From Thoreauomyces humboldtii (taxonomy: Eukaryota; Chytridiomycota; Chytridiomycetes; Spizellomycetales; Powellomycetaceae), in assembly GCA_027596035.1 (NCBI GenBank), contig JADGJA010000715.1, positions 1 through 11,913 of the forward strand: a stretch of 11,913 nucleotides of DNA, given 5' to 3'. Positions 1 to 9,952 of the stretch are shown piece after piece. Each line of letters begins with the position of its first letter. Positions within the stretch are counted from its first letter, which is position 1. Both the position numbers and the translations under genes were made by a program. Under the pieces are notes generated by a model. The model ran no database searches. It saw nothing but the letters and a program-made list of their open reading frames with translations, and was not told where the DNA came from.

Positions 1-120
1 CCCTTGGGTCTAGTTTGAACACGAATGGAGATACGTAACGCAAGATGGCCTTCGAGGTCAGTCAATGACGACAAAACTACTTGACATCATGATGCTTGCA
101 ACGACCGATGTTTCCAGGGA

Positions 121-3100
121 TCATAAACCTTCTACAGCATCCCGAGCCCTCTCCTCTGCCCTTCGTCTGGACCTCCCGCGAAGTGGGGTTGCCACGGCTG
201 TCACGGGAGAGGATGACGGGTCATCCATCCCAAGTTCGACAGATTGCTTCTGCCGAGGCTTCTTCTTTCCCCCGCTCTTCTTCTTCTTTCGCGTTGGGAT
301 AGACTCGTGAGCGTCCGCCAGTTGATGTTCCCTGTCATCGTTCAGAGCGACCAGAATGGACCCATGTGATGCTCCCAGATCGTTTCGATCAATGTCCACC
401 TCCCGATACGAACCTTCCTCTTCTCTGCCAAGGCTTTGATCGTTACTACCATCGACTTCGTCCTCCTCGTCCTCCGGATATCCGAAAGCGAGGTTGTGAA
501 TCGACTGCTTGACGGCGCGGACCATCGCTGCCACCTCCTTCTTCCGTGAGACGAACTTCTCCTCCACCAGCTCGGTCGTAGCGAAGATGTTCTCGTGCGA
601 AGTGAGAAGATGCGTGTCCTTGGCGGTGGTGGCGTCCCACGTCCAGAGGCTCACGTGTGCAGCCTCGCCGAAGGTTGCAAAGCTCACGATGTGGTCATGC
701 GGATGGAACGACACGTCCACGGTTCGATGGTCCTGACTGGTCCAGGAGGGCGTCGTGGACGTGGAAAAGACGGAGCTCACGTTTCCTGAATCGGTGTCCC
801 AGACCGCGACCCGGCCGTCCGAGGTTCCGGAAAGAACGGATGTGCCACAAGGCGTGTAGGTCGGCCGGACGAGAGTTCGGGTGGGAGATGGAAGAGCAGG
901 GGAGGAGTCGTGACCACGACGATGCGAATGGGATGGCACAGGAAGGTGGACACGCGGAGCGTTGCCGAGGTGATAGGATGTCAGGATGCGGTAAAGACGT
1001 ACGTCTAGTGTATGTAGACCGTCGAGACCAAAATGCACCAAGAGCCGTCGATTCTGTGGATGCATGCGTAGCCCGTTGATTGGTACGCCCTAACAACAAC
1101 GGGGGCATAATGTGAGACCTGGTCCACGATCAGGCATTCCCGTACATGCCGCACCTTGAAGATGTCAATGACTTTAGCACAGCTCCAACCTTCTTGAATG
1201 GTGCTCCAGACTCGGATTATGCCTCTCTCATCACCACTATACAGCTTCGCCCCTTCGTTGTCAAAGACGACCGAGTTGACGGAAGCTTCGTGCCCTGACA
1301 TTGCTTGTAGCGGGAATCGTTTGTCTGATCTTAGATGCGGGTCGATGGACCATAGCCGGACCTGGCCGTCAGAGCAACCCGTGGCCAGGCATCTCCGTCC
1401 AGGTTGGGGATCAGCGGCATATACAAATGCCGGATGCTCAAAAACGCGAGCAGTATCCATCGTGCCTCGCATTCCGTCCTTAAAATCCCAATATCGTGCT
1501 GTTCCATCGGATGACGATGACACGAGTCCGCTGTCAAAGTCGTATGATGAGTTGACGTGGCAAGTGAACAGAACTGGATTATCACCAACCTGTCATCATC
1601 AAGCCAAGTGCAGCTATATATCAAGTCTTCGTGCCCTTCCAGCAGAGCAACCTTGCTCCCGGTTCTAACCCGATAGATTCGGACTACGTACGCTGATGAT
1701 CGGGACCTTGAGCCGATTGCAATGTACTCGCCACTGTGTGAGAAAGCACAACTGACTGTCCTAGACATCAAGATGAGTGCGATGCCGAGACGATAATCAA
1801 GGGAGCCTCGAAAACATACTCGAGAGCAGAGATCCTGTATAGCAGCTTGTTCGGAATCTTACAACGTTGGTTGGGCCGACGTCTCCATTCAGACTTTGGT
1901 GGCTGTCCAATGATCGGATGACTACCGTGGACCTTCCCGTGGTCTTGGTGATGTCGTTTGCGTTCAACCGCAGAACCGGCTAGTAATTGATCAAGTGTCT
2001 GTTTTCCGATCTCAATTTCTCCGGGAGCAGTTGGACGCCTGGTGACATGTTGAGGAGGTGCTGGCTTGCGTCCTGCCACCGTCACATATAGCGTAGAGGG
2101 GTACTTCACACGTTTTTTCAGTAAAAAGACCTGAAACACCGAAGGTTGCATCGGTGAGTCGGCACGGATGGTGATCGAGCTGGGAGGATAGCGATAAAGT
2201 TGTAAGCGAGCCTGTCAATATTAAAGGTCAGTTCAATTCGTTTCTGGAAATCGTTCGCTTGCTACCTACTTTCTGTTCTGTATTAGGTCGCTTGTCGGAG
2301 GCAAGAACCTTCAAATACGCCCATGCTACACGGTAATACCCATCTTTATGACCACTGCGAAATTTAGTGCTCGTGACTCCTACTGCACAAGCAGAACACC
2401 AAAGCAGCAACACGTGGCAGACTCACCATTCCAGCGTTTCCCGATTCGTGACAAAATCCAGGATCTCAAACATAATTATAGTATGCTCGTTGAGAAGAGG
2501 AAGATATCGCTCGTTCCATACGAGCCGCTCGTTCCAAGCTGGAACGGTGTTCCCGTTACTCGAAGTAAAAGGAAAGGTCTGAATAATGGAAATGTCTGTC
2601 GGTTCGAGTGTTCTGCGCACTCTCCCACTATCTCTGACTCTCCTTCACCTTCGTCATGATCGGTAGAAGGTAATCTAGTCCTCCTTGCTCATGCCCGTTG
2701 CTGCTCGGGGGCCGTGCATCGTGCCTCAAAGCATATTTTCCGGTCTGGCAGTCTGTGGCAGAAGGTCAAGGACAGATCCCCCTGTTGCAAAACCTAGCGC
2801 CCCTTACCAACAACGTGCACTCGAACCAGCGGATGCAAACAACGGATATCCGGACGAAGCCGATCCGTGCCGTGAACATCGATGCCGAGAACGGAGTTTT
2901 CGAGTTCGAGCAACTTGGCCGGGGGAAATGGCGTGGCGGAGTCCTCGGATGTATCTAGGCGATGCCCGCGTTTCCGACCTCCCAGCGATTCCTTCGACTC
3001 GGACATGTCATGGGATGCCACGATGCCACTCAGTGGTCCGTGTCGATCATACTTCTCCTCAATGCCGTTTCGCCGCCCCGCTCCCCCGAACAGATCCAGA

Positions 3101-3819
3101 TTCGACAGCGATACGATGGATTTCCAGGAGAACATGCTGGATTGACGATCTTTCAGACGGGGAGCGGCTCGCTGCTGTTCAAGCTGCTGTTGCTGAACTG
3201 GCGGCGTCTCTCCTCTTCGCCCAAGGTTTTGCCGCGAGCGGAAGCTGTGGTTTGCGGACGGAGCGGCTCCCTTCTCCTTTGCTTCCGCAACTTTGTGCGC
3301 TTTGCTCAGAGCCGAATCGGACAAGCTCAGGCGCACCGAGGCATGCAACGGCGATTCGGTCAGGGGAGAGAGCAGGTCTTCATCGCTCTCGTATCGTAGC
3401 GGGATGAAAGTTGATCTGTGCTCATCGCTTCCTTTCGAGCGCGATCGGGTTCTGACGTGGGATGGCTTGGGACGTAGGCTCTTTGCCCGAGACCTGGAGG
3501 CCTTTGCATCTCCAGCCTTTGTGCCGAGCTGCACCGCGCTCCCTCCGAGCCAATCCCCATTCAGGTCTTTTACAGTTCTGCCCGAGCGCGGTCTGGATAT
3601 CTCTTCATAGGAGCGCTTATGCTTCTTCAGAGCGCTACGTAACGTCAGTGGCTCGGGATTCGGCGTAGCGTTGGCATGCAGTTGTTGCGATCTAGATGTT
3701 CGGGAACCGCGCAAAGACTCACTGATGTCAGCCAGTGACGCCGACTTCCGCGAGTAGCCACGATGACCGGCGAGAGCGTTGTCCGTCGATGCATTTCTGG
3801 ACTCTTCTGGATCTGACAT
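121..3819 (-). CDS. AHI1: Jouberin (AHI1) orthologue, ciliary transition-zone protein with C2-like region and WD40 propeller
   Basis: Eight exons give 1086 aa: 3819-2808, 2752-2649, 2578-2427, 2354-2270, 2211-1820, 1760-1590, 1530-1155, 1089-121. All junctions keep frame and use GT-AG. Residues 1-305 are Ser/Arg-rich, with a Gln-rich patch, and look disordered. From about 309 the jouberin core begins: HPLVRVHVVDCQTGKY, then DYLLPIMTK, VPAWNERLVWNE, IIMFEILDF, ECGHKDGYYRVAWAYLK and KYPSTLYVTV, in the same order as I recall for human AHI1. KIPNKLL leads into a WD40 region (about 583-916) with SSDGTARYW, DGQVRLW, RGIIRVW and DGRVAVW. A Lys-rich tail follows. No SH3 domain is seen, unlike human AHI1 (1196 aa as recalled). 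In other organisms the protein acts at the transition zone, gating cilium entry. The ATG at 3819 has A at -3. The first exon looks like a separate gene until spliced; the joins at 2807/2753 and 2648/2579 restore the conserved core. One donor is uncertain (1154 or 1118). Confidence 0.9.
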
Positions 3820-4007
3820 CTTCTGTTTCTGCTGGGGTGTGCGCAGTCAAACACCCAACCCACCCTCAACGCGAAGCTCGGACGCGCGACGTGCCGTTGG
3901 ACAGCTCCTGCACCAGTTCACCAACATGCATAACAGTTTGTATACCGGTACAGCAAAACCGTCGTATTGTAAGGTTTAAACCCGCGCGATTCCCTCGGGG
4001 TGCGCAA
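3820..4007. other. Short intergenic spacer between the mannosidase stop and the jouberin start
   Basis: The 188-bp gap must hold the mannosidase 3' end and the jouberin promoter. I see no AATAAA on the minus strand after the mannosidase stop and no clear TATA box. I looked for an RFX X-box (GTTGCC/GGCAAC half-sites), the usual ciliary-gene element in animals, and found none. A GTATACCGGTAC palindrome-like stretch and a TTTAAA are present, with no assigned role. Confidence 0.5.
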
Positions 4008-7000
4008 TTAAAAGCGGAAACGCATGCTCACAAGTTTGTGCGGCGTGTAAGCAATCACAAACGAGCCAGCTTTTGTCCTTGGAACTTCAATATTAAAGTC
4101 TTCGAGGACATTGCAGAAGTGGGCAGACTTGACTGGTAAGGTGCTGCAGGAAGAAAAACAGGGGTTAGCTGAATTGCGCCTGGTTTTCGTGCGAATAACG
4201 CTGGAAGCTTACCTGGTCAGCGTTGCGGTCCCGCGCCCACCGTACGCCTCGTACATCCTGATTACGATGTCTTTTCCGGCTGGATCCTCGGCGACCTTGA
4301 TCGTATCTAACACAAGGGTGCTGCCCTTCTCGAGCTGAAAGATCTGGGAGGGATAGTTGGTCGAAGGGCTGGACGTTGTCCTACAGGTAACCCGTTAGAT
4401 TGGAACCTATCTCGCAAACGCAGTGTGACCATACTTTGTGATTAAAGGTACGTTGAACTCGTAGCCTGCTTGCACCACATTGCTTTCTGTGAACGAGCCA
4501 GCATGTGGGTACAAGGCATAGCGGAAATCATGATCTCCGATGTCACAGTCCGCGTCCGGAGCCTGAAGAACATTTAGACCTTTTGCGAGAACGAGCCCTT
4601 TTGAGTGATACCAGGCAACATTTACCTTTGGCGCGCGAAGTATCGACATGGCAATGACGCTTCCATGAACAGAGAATCCGTATTTGCTTCAAACCGATTT
4701 CAGTAAGGCTCGAATGTCGTCAGGTATTTTGTTAGCCTCACCTGTCGTTCAACAAAGCCACTCCGTACCCACACTCGGAGTAATCCACAAACTTATGAGC
4801 GCAAACCTCAAATCGGGCAAGATCCCTGGAAAAATCGTTTAGAACATCCGCAGAAAATATTAAAGGAACGACAACGTACCAGCTAGTATTAAAGTGCGTT
4901 GGTCTGCGAATGAATCCAAACTGCGTCTCATACGTAGCAAAGTCGTTGGCAACGTTGACGGGGAACTCTACTTTCAAGAGTCGCCTATTTTCCTTCCACT
5001 CCACGTGATTGATGAAGTCCACCCGTGGACTGCCGGCAGTGACGATGATTTGTTGATTGAGCGTGCTGTCTTTTGTTATCGGATGCGAAACCGTTAGGAC
5101 CACTCGTAGTGGTCCCCTTTCGGTGACACTAAGATCTCCAACCCCTGCGTCCCAACCCTTTTCCAAATGGTAAACTTCGACGTCCCAGGCATCCCAGTAA
5201 AGAGGCACGTCTTCATAGAGTTTGAAGACATTTGCTTTCCCTAAGATCGACTCTCGGCTGCGGACGTCTGACGAATTAGTAATACTAAATGGTAAACTGA
5301 CCACAGAGAACGTACCTGGCTTTCAAATCATACAGCGAGGTGATGCGGCCATGAGCATCTATGGAGAGCGAAATGCACTCGTTTGTGACGATGTAATTGC
5401 CGTCTTTCTCTTCAACTAAATAGATGAACAATCGATGGTCAACGAGAGGCACGAAAGGGCAAGGAAGGGCGAAACAAGTCTTTTACCTTTCACTCCATTA
5501 AACCCAGCAGCGAGAGCTTCCAAAGGTTGCGCAGCCATCTTGTACGGCGCAAAGTCCTTCACCAGGATCAACCCTTTGCGTCCATCTTCTGACAGCTGAC
5601 CGAAAGGACCATGATCCGAGCCGCTTCTGGTAATCTCGACAACTTCCGCTTGCCGTTCCCACGATGTTGGATTGAAAACCACAGGAACTGCATTCAGGGG
5701 TAGACATGAGCTGCAGGTCTCCGGCGGATCCAGAAGGACCCACCCACCGACAGCGGTTTCGTCCTTGGCATTGTCATTTTCCATCAAAGCTTTCATAACG
5801 TCGTCGAGGAGCTGTGCCCCGGATGTAGCCACATCCTTATAGAACTTGGGCGACTCTGTTAGACTGTTGAACCATATAATCAAGACTCGGCGTTGCGCTG
5901 AGCTTACGTTAAGAGCGTCTTTGTAGACGATGCCAATGGAAGAACCGGGCTGTCAACCTGTATTTCAGCTAACGAATACTCCGAGTATAAACCAAGGTTG
6001 TTGACTTTCTACCAAAACATCATGAAACTGATTCCTAAATTCAGGCGCGTTAGGAGGAACATTGCGAAAGACTGACTAGTCTGGCAACGTACAGCAGCAC
6101 AAGTTTCCAAAGTCGGGCCAACTCCTTCTGCGGGTTCCTAGGCACTAAAATTAGTTCCAATAACTAGCAAGGAAACCCCATTCCGTGATGGCGCACTTAT
6201 AGCCCGGAACTCCAGAAGCCACCGCGAGGGACGATAAGATTTCGATATTCCTTAACAAAAGCTCGGATGATCGATTGTACTTTTTTGTGTGAGCCTGTGA
6301 AGTGTAGGTCCCACGATGCAGCTCAAGATACAGCTCGCCTCTCCACTCTACGAGATCCTTGCTCGTTTTCTTGAGAGTGTCAAAGAATGAGTTTGGAGTT
6401 CCATGATCGATGACGGCGGGGAGGCCCTGAAGCCGTCGCATGCGACGAATCCGCTCGATCATTGGGATGAGCGGACCACCACCGCCGTCACCGTTTCCAT
6501 ACGCCAGAAGTGACTGGTTGGTGTATGCTTTGTCTTTGTTGTTTTGAACAGAATACACAACGTCATGGACACTGGCTTGCGCGGTGTATGTATCCGCAGG
6601 AGAAAAGTGTGTCAAGACTGAGGTTCCATCCAGGCCGGTCCACATAAAGGTAGAGTTCGGAAACCTAAAACCGCCAAGGTAAGAGGGTGCGTCTGCATTA
6701 TCAAGTCAGAAGTGGAACTTGCTTATTGATATTGTTCCAACTGATTTTCTGCGTGAAAAAGTAGTCGAGGCCAGCAGCTTTGATGATCTGGGGCAGTTGC
6801 GCACTATACCCAAATGTGTCTGGCAGCCAGAAAACCCTACTGCGTTCCCCAAAACGACTTTCGAAGTATCGTTGTCCATAAAGGAACTGTCGACAGAGGG
6901 CCTCTCCAGACGGAACGTTGCAATCCATCTCCACCCAAGTTCCTCCGACGGGAACAAAGCGGCCTTCCTTGGCAAGCTTCTTCATCTTTGTAAAGAGATC

Positions 7001-8091
7001 TGGGTAAAGCTCCTCGGTCCACTCGAATTGCTGCGCTTGTGAGGCAGTGAAGATATACTCTTTGTATCGTTCGAGCAGATCGCATTGAGTTGACCAGCTG
7101 CGTGCGCATTTCCGTTTGGTCTCGTCGAAGGGCCACAGCCATGCTGTGTCGATGTGACAGTTTCCAAGGGCGGTGATGACATGAGGAGCATAGCCAGTGT
7201 CCAATCTCTTCGCAAAGAACTCGGCAAGAATATCTTTGCAAGGTCGCAGAGTATCGGGATCATCATATCGGAATGTGTTGATGACCTTGTTCGCAGTGTA
7301 AAGCGCATCTGAAGACGTTTGCGAGTCTTTCGGGAGCTCCTGAAGCAGCCCAAAAAGCACGTCAAGATCTGCCTGGATGTCCCAAGCAAGGCGATTCTTG
7401 ATGACAAGCTGCGCCGTGGCAAGTTTGTAGGTGCGATCCAAGACGGGCGGATTGATCGATCCGTTTCCACCAAGGCCAGCGCCAAACATCCCGTTGCAGC
7501 CAGCCTCGATGTACAGCTCGAAGCGCTCGTTTGCTGAAGCTTTCGTTGTCAACCGAAAATCGACGTGCCGGTCACCATTGTTGGCACCGGTGATTCCCAT
7601 CAGCGGTTCTCCTTTGGAGGACCAGACCAATGCCTCGCATGAGGGATCGAACACCAGCTCAACCTCTTCCCCAGCGAACCTCGCTGGGATCTCGATCGAA
7701 ACGCGAAACCAGTGGGTGGACCAGGTTGGTCCAATCGAGACACCAACTTCTACCGGTTCAAAACTTCCCTTTACTGCTTCACTGAACGGTCTGTATGCGA
7801 ATCATACATAAGCAGCGTGCCTCGAGACTTGTTCCCTCTGACACCTACATTCGCGCTTCGTTCGGCACCGAATACAGCGCCAGCTTTACCGCATCCGTGT
7901 CGATTGCCTCAGTTAAGAGGGCCGGCAAAGAAACATCCGCAAACTGACCAGTGTTTGAGAGAAAGTTTTGGAGACGCGAAACGGTGATGTCCCGATGCTG
8001 GTGGAAGTTGTTCGGTTTAGTGATCTCGGGATCTTGTGGTCATCTTTGAGATGGGGGAAGACACGCGACGCGAGACTCACACCTTTTGCAT
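4008..8091 (-). CDS. AMS1: GH38 alpha-mannosidase, vacuolar/cytosolic AMS1/MAN2C1 type
   Basis: Hydrolyses alpha-mannose from free oligosaccharides; family members are cytosolic or reach the vacuole without a signal peptide. Fifteen exons give about 1071 aa: 8091-8083 (uncertain), 7997-7849, 7790-6723, 6664-6197, 6137-6093, 6034-6013, 5949-5908, 5844-5487, 5415-5316, 5257-4880, 4825-4742, 4686-4626, 4562-4435, 4380-4213, 4143-4008. Length matches yeast Ams1 and human MAN2C1 (about 1040-1083 aa as recalled). Landmarks: GPTWSTHWF, NCHIDTAWLWPFDETKRKC with zinc ligands His265 and Asp267, FWLPDTFGYSAQLPQI with nucleophile Asp377, GNGDGGGGP, zinc-ligand loop NQFHDVLPGSS (His584), EDVPLYWDAWDV, RPTHFNTSWDLARFEV, SILRAPKAPDA and C-terminus TPHKLVSMRFRF. 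All catalytic motifs are present, so it is probably active. The intron at 6722 starts with GC. The exon 8 acceptor could be 5844 or 5853. The start is unresolved; alternatives lie at 8207, 8269 and 8291. Confidence 0.94.
6665..6722 (-). other. GC-AG intron inside the alpha-mannosidase gene
   Basis: This 58-nt intron has donor AATAA|GCAAGT and acceptor GGTTTTAG|G. Splicing there gives WNNINK|FPNSTF, continuing the family motif. The only nearby GT (in CAAGTTCC, two codons on) gives the wrong frame, and reading through meets a TGA at once. GCAAGT matches the usual form of rare GC donors. Confidence 0.85.
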
Positions 8092-8492
8092 GATCTAGAG
8101 ATGAACCGCTCTTGTCCTACAATCGCGGTGCGTCCTTTGTTGGTGATATTTGAGCCAGATGTTGCGAACAAAGACTTGCAGTGGGTTGCTGTGGAAAGTC
8201 TAGCCATTGGAGTTCTGGAGGGTCGACTGGTCGAGTAGGTTCGACAGCTGCTGATGTCACCAGCTTCATCCAGAGCCGTCCAGAGCTTCATTGAGTCATG
8301 GAGCTCACCAAGTCTATTCCTTGGACGATAACACGTGTGATATCAAGAAGCCACTGAAGTCGAGTACTGTAAATTGTATTTTGCGGTCTCCTCCAGCCGA
8401 GAAACAGGGTATTGCATAGTATACAGCTTCAGATTTATTCTATTCGGCGAGAAAAACTAAACACAGAAAGTCCCTAACCCCCTCGCACTCGA
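8092..8492 (-). other. Galpha 3' end plus mannosidase promoter and leader
   Basis: This 400-bp stretch separates the Galpha stop from the modelled mannosidase start. The right end carries a Galpha polyadenylation signal. An E-box CACGTG and a GATAA lie near 8325-8337, with no proven role. On the minus strand, 8291-8083 is open in one frame (starting MKLWTALDE, with an internal MARLSTATHCK), and a second frame is open from ATG 8269 (MKLVTSAAVEPTRP) to a TAG at 8119. Either could be mannosidase 5' coding sequence if differently spliced. I see no independent gene. Confidence 0.5.
8434..8439 (-). terminator. Polyadenylation signal AATAAA of the Galpha gene
   Basis: AATAAA on the minus strand about 55 nt past the Galpha stop codon, a normal position for a cleavage/polyadenylation hexamer. 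It also limits how far left the Galpha transcript probably extends. Confidence 0.6.
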
Positions 8493-9952
8493 TCACATTA
8501 GCCCGAGCTTATCCAGACGATTTTGCATCATGATATCGTTGATGACGTCCATGACGAATTGGATCTGCGTTGATGGAGGCAAGGATGAGCTTTTGTGCAA
8601 AACTCGACAGATATGCCAGTCAAGCCCCTACCTGCTTGGTATCTGTAGCGCAAGTGAAATGGATGTAGACCTTGCAAAAGAGCCTCGCCTGGTTAGCCTA
8701 CTTGTCCATGCATGCATCCCTTGAAAACGCACGATGAGATTTACCTCTTTGCTTGTACTTTGATTTAGCGATTTGAACCGCCGCCACATGTAATCGCAAG
8801 CAGCATCAAAGTCAGCTCCTCCCTGCTCGTAAACTTTCGGTGAGCTCGAGGTTCCGGTTCCGTTCGACACACCAGGTTTTCTTACCTTGAAATCTGGAAA
8901 GTAATTCGCTAGCGATGATTTCGGCAACTTTTCCCTGAACAGGTCGATCTTGTTCAAGAACAGGATGATGCTCGTCTTGACGAACCACCGACTGTTGCAT
9001 ATGGAGTCGAACAATGCGAGAGCCTCCCCCATCCGATTGACGGTCTTGTCCTCCACCAAGACCTGATCGTACTCGCTCACTGCCACCAGGAACACGATGG
9101 CCGTGACCTTCTCGAAGCAATGGATCCACTTCTTCCTCTCGCTCCGCTGTCCGCCGACGTCAAACATTCGATAGACCAGATCTCCGATCGGAAACGTGCT
9201 TTCCGTGATGCCAGTGGTCTTGACCCTGGATCGAAGCACATCCTGGTCGGTCGGCATGTACCCCGCGACGCTGATACGATCCACGGCGCTGAAGTAGTAT
9301 TGTGCGGAATCGTTGAGCTGGTACTCGGACCGTCGTTGGTAGCAGGCCTGGACGCCCGCGTCCGCCCAGAGAGATTTGATGGCCCCGCTGATGGCGGGTG
9401 GAAGCTGTGCGACCTCGAGGGTCAAGGTGTCGGCGCTGGCGGCCTGGACGATGGTTTTGTGAGGCTCGTTGACGGATGGGTCGGAAAATGGTATGTCCAT
9501 GAGCTTCATGGCATCGAGGATCTCCGCCATCGACTGAAGACGAAAAGATTGTTCCCGTCGAATCAGCTCCTTCCTGTTTTTGACAGATGGACCAACATTT
9601 TCACGATACCTGCACGGTATTCTTGTAGATGATGATACGAAACGATTCTCTTTCCTCTTGATCGAAGCCTTTATCGTGAATCAACCTCATCTGCTTCAAT
9701 ATCGTGCTCTTCCCGCTTTCCCCGGCGCCTGGAAACAAACGACCCAAACTATGGTAAGCTTCCAGAACGCGATTCCGACAATGCCCCGGTGCCCCAAGGT
9801 GATCCGCTGGCCGGTTTACCCAAAAGCAACATCTTGATTTCATTATTCTGGGCAAGTTTTTCCCGGTCCAGCGCTACATCGATCTGTCTGCTCTTGTTTC
9901 TGCTCAGTTGTTTGGCCTTGGACTCTTCCGTTTTCGAACCAAAGCAGCCCAT
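8493..9952 (-). CDS. Heterotrimeric G protein alpha subunit, Gi/fungal group I-like
   Basis: GTP-binding switch coupling seven-helix receptors to effectors at the plasma membrane. Six exons give 362 aa: 9952-9820, 9728-9610, 9533-8886, 8822-8745, 8670-8632, 8564-8493; phases are 1,0,0,0,0. The start is fixed by MGCFGSK, an MGxxxS myristoylation signal with palmitoylatable Cys3. Visible elements: P-loop GAGESGKS (45-52), helical domain with [12 protein letters not shown], switch [13 protein letters not shown] (catalytic Arg187, Thr190), switch [19 protein letters not shown] (Gln213), NKID (278-281), and TCATDT (332-337) for guanine binding. All catalytic residues are intact. The C-terminus is DKLGLM, so the Cys at -4 used by pertussis toxin in Gi is absent. 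Exon 5 is a 39-nt microexon carrying TCATDT. The 63-nt intron at 8885-8823 is in frame and stop-free. An AATAAA follows about 55 nt after the stop. The gene is divergent from the DUF2062 gene. Confidence 0.97.
8823..8885 (-). other. In-frame, stop-free 63-nt intron in the Galpha gene
   Basis: Donor AAG|GTAAGA and acceptor GAGCAG|GGA are good splice sites. Removal joins NYFPDFK directly to [11 protein letters not shown], as in other Galpha proteins. The intron is 21 codons without a stop (Val-Arg-Lys-Pro to Val-Tyr-Glu-Gln), so retention would leave an open frame. Confidence 0.85.

Noticed and set aside
657..1668. Plus-strand ORFs opposite jouberin (140 and 156 codons)
   Set aside because: They are antisense to well-supported WD40 coding sequence and show no recognisable motif.
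2579..2753. Apparent frameshifts and stops suggesting a jouberin pseudogene
   Set aside because: Introns of 55 and 70 nt with GT-AG ends remove the stops and rebuild DCQTGKY, DYLLPIMTK and TFPFTSSNG in one frame.
2794..3819. A separate 341-aa Ser/Arg-rich hypothetical gene
   Set aside because: Its C-terminal residues are the jouberin C2-like start, and a 55-nt intron joins it in frame to the next conserved segment.
3820..4007. RFX X-box in the jouberin promoter
   Set aside because: No pair of GTTGCC/GGCAAC-like half-sites with 1-3 nt spacing is present.
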